Assembly: GCF_033954835.1 (NCBI RefSeq)
Contig: NZ_CP121471.1
Coordinates: 3,714,501-3,778,500 of the forward strand
From: Thiorhodovibrio frisius
Lineage (GTDB): Bacteria; Pseudomonadota; Gammaproteobacteria; Chromatiales; Chromatiaceae
Reading direction: 5' to 3'
DNA length: 64,000 bases
Position 1 is the stretch's first letter; the number at the start of each line of letters is the position of its first letter. Position numbers and translations under genes: made by a program. Below the pieces are notes generated by a model that searched no databases, was not told the DNA's origin, and saw nothing but the letters and a program-made list of their open reading frames with translations. Positions 18,020-26,298 of the stretch are shown one piece after another.

Positions 18020-18196
18020 TTAGCCGTCTTTTTTGATCTGCGCCTCGATATCACCGACACCCGCCTGCATCTTGCCAGCGTTCTTTTGGACTTTTCCTTT
18101 TGCTTCCAGCGTCTTATTGCCGACGGCATGACCGGCAACCTCTTTCACTTTGCCCTTGGCTTCTTCGTAGCGACCATTGACTTGCTTTTTGTTCAT
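18020..18196 (-). CDS. CsbD-like small stress protein (58 residues)
   Basis: Translated on the minus strand from ATG 18196, the protein begins MNKKQVNGRYEEAKGKVKEV and continues with KTLEAKGKVQKNAGKMQAG. It is a short, highly charged, Lys/Glu/Gly-rich sequence of the CsbD (YjbJ) type, usually strongly induced under general stress or stationary phase. The molecular function of the family is unknown. It lies about 240 bases upstream of the chemosensory operon in the same direction and could be the first gene of a longer transcript. It is easily missed because of its length. Confidence 0.88.
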   Translation of the reverse strand: MNKKQVNGRYEEAKGKVKEVAGHAVGNKTLEAKGKVQKNAGKMQAGVGDIEAQIKKDG

Positions 18197-18563
18197 CTCT
18201 CTGCCCTATCTGATTAGTTAAACCATCGCCCAAGCGCGGAATGTCATTTCCCATCGCTTGTAGAGAAAATGTACGCGCAAGGCGGCTGGCCGTCGGTTCG
18301 GCAGCGCACATAGAGCAGGAGTATTTATTTTTGCACTACGGAACCGACGGCTCTGGACACCTCAGCGTTCCAAGCCGCGGCACAGGGATCTCTCGGGGGG
18401 GGCTGAATGTCCCAGCCAGTCGCCACAGAGTCCTCAGGAAGGTTGCTCGACGGCATTCTCGAGCGTTGACCAGGTACCTCGTACCCGCTAATCTCCGCTC
18501 TTGGTACCCGGATTAGTTCATCAGGGTTGTTTGGATTTCTTATCCCTTAAATGAGGGATCGTT
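18197..18563. other. Divergent intergenic region with inverted repeat
   Basis: The region separates the minus-strand csbD-like gene from the plus-strand TMEM43-like gene and must hold promoters for both. Its only conspicuous structure is an imperfect inverted repeat at 18289-18351. I see no coding sequence. Confidence 0.6.
18289..18351. repeat. Imperfect inverted repeat, 20-base arms
   Basis: The left arm 18289-18308 (gccgtcggttcggcagcgca) pairs with 18332-18351 at 17 of 20 positions, with an 11-base perfect outer stem and a 23-base loop. There is no T-run after the right arm, so it does not look like a terminator of either neighbour. A small palindromic mobile element or a structured leader are alternatives. 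Confidence 0.6.
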
Positions 18564-19655
18564 ATGAGTAACAATAAAGGCTGTTTATTTGCTACCCCTT
18601 TCATTGGTGGGCTGTTTATATTGATGATGTTGCCCATGCTATTTTGGAACGAAGGCCGGGCGATTAACACCTATCGCTCTCTGATTGAGGGCACGGCCGC
18701 GGTCATCTCCGTTGCCGCAGACACCGTTGAGCCAGCTAATGAGGGCAAGCTGGTTCATATTGCCGGTCGAGCCACCAACAACAAGCCGGTGCGAGACGTG
18801 CTTTTTGGGATTACAGAGGAACATGTCTTGCGCCTCAAACGCACCGTCGAGATGTATCAATGGCACGAAAAGAGTTCGTCAAAACGATCAGGCAGTGAGA
18901 ACAGTACCGATTACAGCTACTACAAAGATTGGACAGATGAGACAATACAGTCCAATAGCTTCCATCGAGAGGGGTACGATAATCCGCCCATGCCCTATCA
19001 CGGCGAAATATTTAATGCTGAAACCGTCACCGTCGGCGCCTTTGTTCTGCCGCCCAACATGGTCGAGCAGATGAATGATTTTCAGCAGATTCAGATCGAA
19101 AAAGCACCAGAGTTATCGCGACCCGTTAAGCTGATCAACAGTGGGTACTTTTATCTGGGGAAAAACGAAAAATCGCCCGAAGTCGGCGACGTGAAAGTCA
19201 GTTTCGCCATCATCCGGCCGGGAGAGGTATCGGTGGTGGCACAACAAAGGGGTAACAGCTTTCAGCCCTACGACACAAGCTACTATCCGGTGGAACTATT
19301 TGAGACAGGGATGCACAGCGCCAAAGCCTTGTTCACCATGGCTCAATCGAAAAATACAGTTCTCACTTGGATGCTCCGTTTCATGGGCTTTATGGGCATC
19401 TTCGTCGGGCTGATGATGATTTTTAAGCCGTTGACCTCGTTACTCGGCTACATTCCCATCTTGGGCAACATGGCGAACTTTGGCATTGGCCTGTTTGCCT
19501 TTGGGATTGCTATTGGCCTAGCCTTTGTGGTTATTTCTTTAGGGTGGATATTCTATCGCCCGGTGTTGGGTTTTTCCTTGCTTGTCGTTGGTCTAGCTGG
19601 TTTTGCGGGTACCTGGTTCGCGGTGCAAAAGTTCCAGCACAAATCAGAGCAGTGA
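18564..19655 (+). CDS. TMEM43-family (DUF1625) membrane protein
   Basis: The 363-residue protein has one hydrophobic segment near the N terminus (about 6-28, ending in FWNEGRA, a typical TMEM43 feature), a large polar domain of about 230 residues, and three C-terminal segments (about 270-353, including GLAFVVISLGWIFYRP). This is the bacterial TMEM43/LUMA layout. The biochemical role of bacterial members is not established; a membrane-organising role is usually assumed. GAGGGA precedes ATG 18564. It stands alone, divergent from the csbD-like gene. Confidence 0.85.
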   Translation: MSNNKGCLFATPFIGGLFILMMLPMLFWNEGRAINTYRSLIEGTAAVISVAADTVEPANEGKLVHIAGRATNNKPVRDVLFGITEEHVLRLKRTVEMYQWHEKSSSKRSGSENSTDYSYYKDWTDETIQSNSFHREGYDNPPMPYHGEIFNAETVTVGAFVLPPNMVEQMNDFQQIQIEKAPELSRPVKLINSGYFYLGKNEKSPEVGDVKVSFAIIRPGEVSVVAQQRGNSFQPYDTSYYPVELFETGMHSAKALFTMAQSKNTVLTWMLRFMGFMGIFVGLMMIFKPLTSLLGYIPILGNMANFGIGLFAFGIAIGLAFVVISLGWIFYRPVLGFSLLVVGLAGFAGTWFAVQKFQHKSEQ

Positions 19656-19795
19656 AACGCGAGGTAAGCCGGCAAGTCTCCACTGATCGTCACTGAGCGC
19701 AGCTTGAGGATAGCCTTCGCGCGCCATGAGCCCCGCCCCGGAAGCAGGCACAGGGATAGCCTCCGCGCGCGCGCCGCGCCGAGGCCCTTCGGGAT

Positions 19796-20227
19796 CTATT
19801 CGACCGAAATCACCTGGAAAAAATCGCGGGTCAACAGGATCTGACCGTCGATCACTTCCCACATATGCATGTAGCGACCGGTGATGCGTTGCTCCCCGAT
19901 CTCTGCCGTCATGTCGGAAATTTCATAGGCGGCGTTCGATCCATAGTTGCGGATATCGATCACCTTAAACTGCAGGTTGCGCACACCCTTTGCAAAGGCT
20001 GCCGCATAGTTTTTCGCAATGCCATCGCGACCGAGGATCACGGGTTGGCCAGGCAGAAACAGCGCGGCATCCTCGGCGTAGAAGTTGGCCACGGCCTGGG
20101 CGTCCTGCGCGTTGTAGGCTTCGGCAAAGGCGTTCATCCGCGCAATAATGGGGTTGTCCTGCTGTGCTGAGACGGCGGAGGCAAACACGAGCAGGATCGC
20201 GAAAGCAATCGGTACAATGTGGGACAT
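19796..20227 (-). CDS. Secreted NTF2-like (DUF4440/SnoaL-type) protein
   Basis: The 143-residue protein has a clear signal peptide (MSHIVPIAFAILLVFASAVSA). The rest is one NTF2-like domain: AFAEAYNAQDAQAVANFYAED, LFLPGQPVILGRDGIAKNY, and a final MHMWEVIDGQILLTRDFF. The family covers small ligand-binding or isomerase-like periplasmic proteins; the substrate here is unknown. ATG 20227 is the start because it opens the signal peptide. An IS1595-type element is inserted 14 bases upstream of the start codon, so the gene is cut off from its native promoter and part of its ribosome site now comes from the element's end. Confidence 0.85.
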   Translation of the reverse strand: MSHIVPIAFAILLVFASAVSAQQDNPIIARMNAFAEAYNAQDAQAVANFYAEDAALFLPGQPVILGRDGIAKNYAAAFAKGVRNLQFKVIDIRNYGSNAAYEISDMTAEIGEQRITGRYMHMWEVIDGQILLTRDFFQVISVE

Positions 20228-20241
20228 GGAATATGGCCTTT

Positions 20242-21295
20242 CCTGATTAGCAAGATTCCTCAGCAGCCCGAAGCCAGCGTTGCGGGCGTGGTCCAATCGT
20301 GACCGCTGCGACGAGCAAGCGATTTTGAATTGTGTCGAGGTCGAAGCGGCGGTTGAAGCGATAGGCGAAGGTGGAAAGATAACGCGTGCCATATTTGGCG
20401 AAATCAAAGGCGTGGTAAGCGCCGCCGAAGCTGGTTTTGAGGTTGCCCAGGACGGTGTTGACCCAAGCAAATTGCGGGAGATCCCTTGGCTTGAGGGCAC
20501 CAACGACGATGGGGCTGTGCTGGCATCCAGCATCGGTCACGCCAGCAAAGCAGCCCAAGCCGTCGGACGTTACCCGACATCCAGGGGTCAAGTCACTGGC
20601 TGCCCAGTTGGCAATGGCCTTGCGAGTGAAGCCTGGGACGGGCGCCATTTTCGCATACTGCGGATGCCCCTCGGGTGTCAGCGAGACGGCCGCAACGAAG
20701 GGCACTTTATTCTCCGAGCCCCGTCCGGCTGTGCCGCCGGTGAGCTCTCCGCCGAGGTAGACATCATCGACCTGGATGTCACCAACGAGCGTATAGGCGC
20801 TGTCGCGTTCGCACATCGCCTGCATGAGCTTGTGTTGCAGCAGCCAAGCGGTCGGATAGCTGACGCCGAGTAGGCGTTTCAGTGCCAAGGCCGACAGCCC
20901 GGTCTTGGCCTGGCTGATCAAATAGATCGCCAGAAACCAGAGCGTCAGTTCCAGATGCGTGCCTTGGAATAGGGTCCCGGCGATCAGCGAGGTTTGCTTG
21001 CGGCATGCTTGGCACTGAAAGGTTTTGTGTTTGCTACCTTTGAGAATATACGCATGGGCATGCCCGCAGTCGGGACAACGAAACCCCTCAGGCCAGCGTG
21101 CCTGCTCCACGGCGCTTTCGCACTGCGCCTCGGTGCCAAATTGCGCGAGAAAATCCGGCAACGACAGGCCGGTTTGGAATTGAACGCGATTCATCGGCAT
21201 GGTTTGGTCCTGAGGCAGAATGAGGTAACTCAGTGTGCGCCCTTTTTCCTTTTGTCGTCGGAAATTCTGGTGGCTGAAGAAGCTTGCTAATCAGG
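20242..21295 (-). mobile_element. IS1595-type insertion sequence with 8-bp target duplication
   Basis: The element is 1054 bp, bounded by inverted ends CCTGATTAGCAAG (from 20242) and its complement CTTGCTAATCAGG (to 21295), with further imperfect pairing inward. The flanking octamers are identical: tggccttt at 20234-20241 and 21296-21303. An 8-bp duplication fits the IS1595 family. It has one gene, the transposase, whose stop codon lies inside the left end. The perfect duplication indicates a fairly recent insertion. Confidence 0.95.
20247..21200 (-). CDS. IS1595-type transposase
   Basis: The 317-residue protein has an N-terminal zinc ribbon (CPDCGHAHAY followed by CQACRKQTS), a helical DNA-binding segment and a DDE-type core. 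First Asp lies in GDIQVDDVYLGGEL, second in RVTSDGLGCF, and the late block reads YLSTFAYRFNRRFDLD. In many relatives the late block has Glu where this protein has Thr (LSTF); if that is the catalytic position, the enzyme may be weakened. ATG 21200 is preceded by CAGGA; an alternative ATG is two codons inside. The gene fills the element from end to end. Confidence 0.92.
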   Translation of the reverse strand: MPMNRVQFQTGLSLPDFLAQFGTEAQCESAVEQARWPEGFRCPDCGHAHAYILKGSKHKTFQCQACRKQTSLIAGTLFQGTHLELTLWFLAIYLISQAKTGLSALALKRLLGVSYPTAWLLQHKLMQAMCERDSAYTLVGDIQVDDVYLGGELTGGTAGRGSENKVPFVAAVSLTPEGHPQYAKMAPVPGFTRKAIANWAASDLTPGCRVTSDGLGCFAGVTDAGCQHSPIVVGALKPRDLPQFAWVNTVLGNLKTSFGGAYHAFDFAKYGTRYLSTFAYRFNRRFDLDTIQNRLLVAAVTIGPRPQRWLRAAEESC

Positions 21296-21503
21296 TGGCC
21301 TTTTGGGTCAAATGAATGCAGAGGGACCGTGCCACAGAACAGCGGTTTTAGGCAAGTGAAATTTGCGGGCGATGCGGAGCTGAGCCCCACTCGTTCCTGC
21401 GCGCAGCGGCAACTGATTATGTCCGTTTCCCCCTGTAGTCGTGAAAGCGAATATAAAAACAGAATAATCGCTCGGCTCTTTTATACAAATGAGGAGTATT
21501 CAG

Positions 21504-22787
21504 ATGGCTTCTTCCACACGCGCAGCCTATACCATCCGGCATCCGATGAGCCAAGTAACCGTGCGTTTAGTGTTGGTCGGCGTGATAACCAGCCTCTTGA
21601 TGGGCCTAGCGGTGTGGGGATTTGAAACCGAACGCATTGATGATCGGGTACTTGGGATGGCGGTCGCCGCCGCAAACCACATCGATAGTGAGGCGCTCCA
21701 GCACCGCAACCTGGACCAAGAAGGGCCAGGCGCCCTGCGAACCCAGGCCAAAAATGCGCTGTACGAGCAATTCGTTGTGGTGGAAATTTACAACCACGAC
21801 CGAGAAAAGCTCGTCGAAGAAGTCGCGCCGGGTTGGGAATCACTGGAAGAACTGCTCGCCGCTCAACATCATGCCTTTCCTATCGACGACGAGGTGCACT
21901 ACGAAAAGCACTTTATTCTGAACCAGTTGGTGTTAGTGGTGCTGGTTCCGGTAAAAAACGCTGACGGGATCATCAGCGGCTACCTGGAAGGCGTTTATGT
22001 CACGGCCCCGGAAATCCTCGCTCGCCTGAAACAGGACGTTATCATTACCGTACTGGTGGTCATCGCGGCCGTTCTGCTCACTTCGCTGGTGATGATTCCA
22101 GTGATTTTGTCCCTCAATCGGGTTGTTTTAGAGCGCTCCCGACAAGTCCTGCGCGGCAACCTGGAGACCCTGGACGCGCTGGGTGCCGCTATCGCCAAGC
22201 GGGATTCGGACACCAACATCCACAATTATCGCGTGACCCTGCTGGCGCTTGAACTGGCGGCTGCAGCGGGCATGAAAGAAGACAGTATTCGCGATTTAAT
22301 GATCGGTGCATTCCTGCACGATGTCGGAAAAATCGGCATCAGCGATGCCATCCTACTCAAGCCGGGCCGCCTCACCCCAGAGGAGTTCGACATTATGCGA
22401 ACCCATGTCAAGCTTGGAGTGGACATAGTCGCAAGTTCTGAATGGCTACAAAAAGGCCGGGAAGTGGTGGAATTTCACCATGAAAAAATCGATGGCTCAG
22501 GCTACATGCGCGGACTCAAAGGTGAAGACATCCCACTTGCTGCGCGCGTTTTTGCCATTGCCGATGTCTTCGACGCCCTGACCTCCAAGCGACCCTATAA
22601 AGAACCCATGCCCCTGGAAAAGGCCATGGCCATCATAAAGCAGGACGCCGGAAGCCATTTCGATGCTCGATTAGTGGATCTGTTTCGCGACATTGCACCG
22701 GCGCTTTATGCGGAACTCTCCACTATGGACGATTCGGCTGTGATCGCTCGAGTCAGAAGCAAAGCTGAACATTACTGGCTTGGCTAA
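21504..22787 (+). CDS. Membrane HD-GYP phosphodiesterase with extracytoplasmic sensor
   Basis: A 427-residue protein with two membrane segments (about 20-40 and 185-210) flanking a ~145-residue periplasmic domain. A C-terminal HD-GYP domain follows, with HNYRVTLLA, FLHDVGKIGI, HHEKIDGSGYMRG and ADVFDALTSKRPY. The metal-binding histidines and the HD pair are present, but the signature GYP reads GYM. HD-GYP enzymes hydrolyse c-di-GMP to GMP or pGpG; the Pro to Met change may alter activity or partner binding. ATG 21504 is chosen because GAGGAG lies 7 bases upstream; ATG 21489 precedes that ribosome site. The gene stands alone and converges on the Sia operon. Confidence 0.9.
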   Translation: MASSTRAAYTIRHPMSQVTVRLVLVGVITSLLMGLAVWGFETERIDDRVLGMAVAAANHIDSEALQHRNLDQEGPGALRTQAKNALYEQFVVVEIYNHDREKLVEEVAPGWESLEELLAAQHHAFPIDDEVHYEKHFILNQLVLVVLVPVKNADGIISGYLEGVYVTAPEILARLKQDVIITVLVVIAAVLLTSLVMIPVILSLNRVVLERSRQVLRGNLETLDALGAAIAKRDSDTNIHNYRVTLLALELAAAAGMKEDSIRDLMIGAFLHDVGKIGISDAILLKPGRLTPEEFDIMRTHVKLGVDIVASSEWLQKGREVVEFHHEKIDGSGYMRGLKGEDIPLAARVFAIADVFDALTSKRPYKEPMPLEKAMAIIKQDAGSHFDARLVDLFRDIAPALYAELSTMDDSAVIARVRSKAEHYWLG

Positions 22788-22937
22788 CCGAGATTTTTTA
22801 AACCGCCGCGAGATGCGCGATCAAGCCATTGATCAGAAATCCATTCGATCCTCAATGATGGGCAGACGGGCGTGCGCCGGCGATGTCTTTCTTGACTCCG
22901 TCGGCACGGGCACGAATCCGGCGCGACTCGCCGTTGA

Positions 22938-24668
22938 TCAATCATTCTTGTGAATCGCGATGAGCGTCATATCATCGCGGCGCGCCTGCTCACCCCGATA
23001 GGCCGCAAGTGCCTGTTCAAGCGCGAGCATCCAGTCATGCAGCTTGGCTTTGCGGCTGCGCTTGAGTCGTTCGATGAAGCGGCGGCGACCCAGGAGCCGC
23101 TGCGGCTCGCCGCCCATCTGGTCGGTCACGCCATCGCTGAGCAGCAGACACAGATCGCCGGGTGCGATCTCCAGCCGATGCAGTTCGATCCGGCGCGGTG
23201 GCGGCAGACTGGCGTAGCCGAGGTGCGCATGGCCGCCGCGATAGACCTTCACCCGGTCATCGGCGTCGAGCTGGATCAACGCAATGCCGGCGCTGGCGAA
23301 ACGCGCCTGGGTGCAGTCCGGGTTGAGACAAAGAACCGCCGCTTCAAGCCCATCGTCGGCAACGCTGTCGTGAGCATCCTGACGCATGCGTTTGCGAACC
23401 AGATCATCGAGTGCATAGAGTATCTCAACCGGGTCGCGCAATTTCTGCTCGTGCAGAATGCGCTCCAGGGCCGAGGCCACCACTAGCGTCATCAGGGCGC
23501 CAGGAACCCCGTGCCCCGTGCAGTCGGCGAGCACGATGAGCGGCTGATTCGCCAGGGATTCAAACCAATACCAGTCGCCGCCCACGGCTTGCAGTGGCTC
23601 CCAATGCACGGCGATTTCAGCCTGGTGCAGGCGGATGCGATCCGACGCGGGCAGAATGGCGTTTTGAATGCGCCGCGCATAATTGATGCTGGCGAGCAGT
23701 TGATCATTGGCATCGGCGAGCCGGGCATGGGTGCTGTCAAGTTCGCCGAAGGCCTGCTCGAGCGCGGATTTTTGCTGGTCAAGATCCTGCATCGCGCTGT
23801 GCAGCGCACAGGTTCGCTCCTGAACGCGGGCTTCGAGTTCCTGCGTCAGCGCACGCAGATCCTGTTCAGCCACATCGCGCTGATTGAGACCCTGCTGAAA
23901 GGCGCTGAGCAGAGCGCCCATGCGCAGATTCAACATACCCAGCTCGTCGCGCTGGTGTCCGCGCAGTCGCGGCGGTGTCCAGTATCCCGGTGCGCCGGGG
24001 TCGACCTCGGTAATGGCATCGGACAGTCGCAGAATCGGGCGGGTGATCATCCAATAGAACACGGCCACCACCAGCGCCGAAACCAGCAGGATTTGCACCG
24101 TGGTCACCAGCAGGTTGTTGCGGGCTTGGACCAGAAAGCTGGCGGCCAGGGCATTGGCCGAGAGTTCCAGGCTGAGGGTGCCGATGGGTTCGCCCGGCTC
24201 TGTGGATGCCTCGGGGGCGCTCTGAGGATCATGCAGGACCAGGCGGTAATGCAGGATGTCGGCAAAGGAGGGCGCCAGCGCGCGCACCAGAACCGTCGGC
24301 GGCGATGCCGATGCGGGTTTGATCTCAGCGAGCACCTGCCCGAAGTTGTCGCGCAGCTCGGCGGCGGCAAGGGCAGGCAGGGCATGGAGTCCATTGATGA
24401 GCTGGCGCGCCAGCTCGGGATGCATTTGGAAAGCCGCTTCGGCTGCGGAGCCGCGCACCAGCGCGAGCGTGCGGTCGATTTCGGCCTGGAGGTCGGCGCG
24501 CATGCCGCGCCATTGCAGATAGAGCTGAGCGGCGCCGGTCGATAAGCTCAGTAGTGACACCACCAGCAGGGTGATGGTGGCCTGCTTGAAGGTGAGGCCG
24601 CGCCAGAAGGTCACCTGGGCGTTCGCCAAGTCGGGGTGTGGCGTGAGCGGTTCAGTGGGCGCCTTCAA
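22938..24668 (-). CDS. siaA: SiaA-like membrane PP2C/SpoIIE phosphatase with HAMP
   Basis: The 576-residue protein has an N-terminal membrane segment (about 28-50), a ~130-residue periplasmic domain, a second segment (about 185-207), HAMP, a coiled coil (about 260-335) and a C-terminal SpoIIE-type PP2C domain. Metal-site motifs are present: AVGGDWYWF, LADCTGHGVPGALM, LLLSDGVTDQ and RDDMTLIAI. In P. aeruginosa SiaA dephosphorylates SiaC in response to an external cue, which lets SiaC activate the cyclase SiaD. Here it is the last gene of a SiaB-SiaC-SiaD-binding protein-SiaA operon, overlapping the binding-protein gene by 17 bases, so that protein is a likely ligand input. Confidence 0.88.
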   Translation of the reverse strand: MKAPTEPLTPHPDLANAQVTFWRGLTFKQATITLLVVSLLSLSTGAAQLYLQWRGMRADLQAEIDRTLALVRGSAAEAAFQMHPELARQLINGLHALPALAAAELRDNFGQVLAEIKPASASPPTVLVRALAPSFADILHYRLVLHDPQSAPEASTEPGEPIGTLSLELSANALAASFLVQARNNLLVTTVQILLVSALVVAVFYWMITRPILRLSDAITEVDPGAPGYWTPPRLRGHQRDELGMLNLRMGALLSAFQQGLNQRDVAEQDLRALTQELEARVQERTCALHSAMQDLDQQKSALEQAFGELDSTHARLADANDQLLASINYARRIQNAILPASDRIRLHQAEIAVHWEPLQAVGGDWYWFESLANQPLIVLADCTGHGVPGALMTLVVASALERILHEQKLRDPVEILYALDDLVRKRMRQDAHDSVADDGLEAAVLCLNPDCTQARFASAGIALIQLDADDRVKVYRGGHAHLGYASLPPPRRIELHRLEIAPGDLCLLLSDGVTDQMGGEPQRLLGRRRFIERLKRSRKAKLHDWMLALEQALAAYRGEQARRDDMTLIAIHKND

Positions 24669-25461
24669 TCGGATCTGTCCTCTCCGTGTCGGCCTGACCC
24701 AGCCCCCAGCGCGCCTTGATGGCTTGCACCTGAGCGGCGGACCGCTCCAACCAGTGATCGAAGGCTTGCAAGACCTGCGGATATTTCAGGGTGGAGAGAT
24801 GGTAATGATCGCGCGAATGCGGCAGGCTGGGATCGAACACCAGTGCTTCGGGCTGGCCGATGGCCTGTTCGAGCTGATAGGCCGCGACCTGGGTGTTGGC
24901 ATAGGCGGCATCAACGCGCCCGGCGATGGTCTGGCGCATCAGTGCTTTGACGTCCAGACTCTTGCGCAACTGGACCTGGCCCTGGCTAATCTCCTGCTGC
25001 CAGGCCCAGGGCGTGAAGCCGATCACCGTGGCCAAAGTCTTGACGCTGGCGCGACCCAGGCCCGCGCGTTCGGGGCGCACCAGGGTGCCATCGGTGAAGG
25101 CCAGCAAGGGCCGGCTGTAGTGAATCTCGAAGCCCGCACGTTTATCGCGCTGCCAAGCGGGATGGTCGGGTAGCTTAAAGTCGATCTGGCCAGTGAGAAA
25201 ACTGCTCAGCAGACGCGAGACAGGGAGCGGGCGATAGTCGAAGCGGATGCCCTGATCCTCGGCAAAGGCGTCGAGCAGTTCCGGCAAGACGCCCATGCAG
25301 CGGCCATCCTGGCAAGCATGCACGGGGAGATAATCGATCTGCTCGACACCGACGCTGTAGGTCTCGCTTTGCGCGGTCGCTTCCGAGAGAACCAGCAGCG
25401 TCAGAGCGCAGAGGCCAAGCACGGTTTTTAAGTGATGCTCAGTCACGCGTGATTGGTGCAT
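24652..25461 (-). CDS. Periplasmic amino-acid-type binding protein in the Sia operon
   Basis: About 269 residues with a signal peptide (TVLGLCALTLLVLSEATAQS) and an SBP_bac_3-like fold: GVLPELLDAFAEDQGIRFDY, LTGQIDFKLPD, VDAAYANTQVAAYQLEQAIG. No permease or ATPase lies nearby, so it is more likely a sensor than a transporter component. The start is uncertain: ATG 25461, or GTG 25446, which overlaps the siaD stop; both give coupled translation. The stop overlaps siaA by 17 bases. It probably presents a ligand to the periplasmic domain of SiaA. P. aeruginosa siaABCD has no such gene. Confidence 0.85.
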   Translation of the reverse strand: MHQSRVTEHHLKTVLGLCALTLLVLSEATAQSETYSVGVEQIDYLPVHACQDGRCMGVLPELLDAFAEDQGIRFDYRPLPVSRLLSSFLTGQIDFKLPDHPAWQRDKRAGFEIHYSRPLLAFTDGTLVRPERAGLGRASVKTLATVIGFTPWAWQQEISQGQVQLRKSLDVKALMRQTIAGRVDAAYANTQVAAYQLEQAIGQPEALVFDPSLPHSRDHYHLSTLKYPQVLQAFDHWLERSAAQVQAIKARWGLGQADTERTDPIEGAH

Positions 25462-26287
25462 CCGCTGAATCCAGCGTGTCCGCGACCACCTGATTGCGTC
25501 CGGCATCTTTTGCGCGATAGAGGCTGCGGTCAGCGCGCGCGATGGCGCGGTTCAGCGGCTCATCCTTGGCGAGTGACGCGACCCCGATGCTGAGTGTCAT
25601 TTGGATGGGGCCACGCTGGCTTTGAATTTGCGCCTGAGCCAGGCGCTCGCGCAGGCGTTCGGCGACCTGAAGACCGTCGTCGAGGGTGGTTTCCGGCAGA
25701 ATACCGAGAAACTCTTCCCCGCCCAAACGTCCCGCTACATCACCCTCGCGCAATTCAGAGCGAAACAGGTCTGCAAAATGGCACAGCACGTCGTCGCCGA
25801 TGCCGTGACCATAGCAATCATTGACCTGCTTGAAATAATCGAGATCGCACAGCATCAGGGTCAGCGGCTGTTGGGTGCGACGGTGGCGGCGGACCTCATG
25901 CTCACCGAGTTCCAGAATATGCCGACGGTTGCTAATGCCGGTCAGTTCATCCGTGGTTGCCATCCGGCGTAGTTCGGCCTCGAGCACCTTGCGGTGCTGA
26001 ATCTCTTCATGCAGTTGGTCATTCAGGGCCTGGAGTTTTGTGGTCTGTTCGGACAGTAGCTGATTGGCGCGGTGCAGATCGAGCTGCAGCCGATCACTGA
26101 TGCGCAGCAGCCGGCGCGACTCGCGATAGCTGCGGCGGTAGGCATCGCGCAGCAGGCTGAAGCCTTCGGGCAGGCCCTCGGGAATGCGTTCCAGGCTTTG
26201 CACCATGGCTTCCGCCTGGTCCAGCATTTTCTCCTCGTAGGCAAAGAGCGTGAAGCTCGCGTCAGGGGATTCGATGGGTTGGATCAT
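25439..26287 (-). CDS. siaD: SiaD-like diguanylate cyclase
   Basis: The 282-residue soluble protein has an N-terminal helical, coiled-coil region (about 1-115) and a GGDEF domain (about 115-270) with TGISNRR, DLDYFKQVNDCYGH and RLGGEEF. An REGD five residues before the loop fits the I-site. In P. aeruginosa, unphosphorylated SiaC binds the N-terminal stalk of SiaD and switches on c-di-GMP synthesis. The gene follows siaC by 11 bases and overlaps the binding-protein gene, fitting that mechanism. Confidence 0.9.
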   Translation of the reverse strand: MIQPIESPDASFTLFAYEEKMLDQAEAMVQSLERIPEGLPEGFSLLRDAYRRSYRESRRLLRISDRLQLDLHRANQLLSEQTTKLQALNDQLHEEIQHRKVLEAELRRMATTDELTGISNRRHILELGEHEVRRHRRTQQPLTLMLCDLDYFKQVNDCYGHGIGDDVLCHFADLFRSELREGDVAGRLGGEEFLGILPETTLDDGLQVAERLRERLAQAQIQSQRGPIQMTLSIGVASLAKDEPLNRAIARADRSLYRAKDAGRNQVVADTLDSADAPITRD

Positions 26288-26298
26288 GGCGAGATATC

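Noticed and set aside
18289-18351. Rho-independent terminator
   Set aside because: The hairpin lies between divergent genes, has a 23-base loop and no T-run after the stem.
19644-19862. 72-residue minus-strand frame between the TMEM43 and NTF2-like genes
   Set aside because: Overlaps the NTF2-like gene end in another frame; Arg/Pro/Gly-rich product with no recognisable feature.
23511-24545. 344-residue open frame on the plus strand
   Set aside because: Antisense of the SiaA-like phosphatase; no domain.
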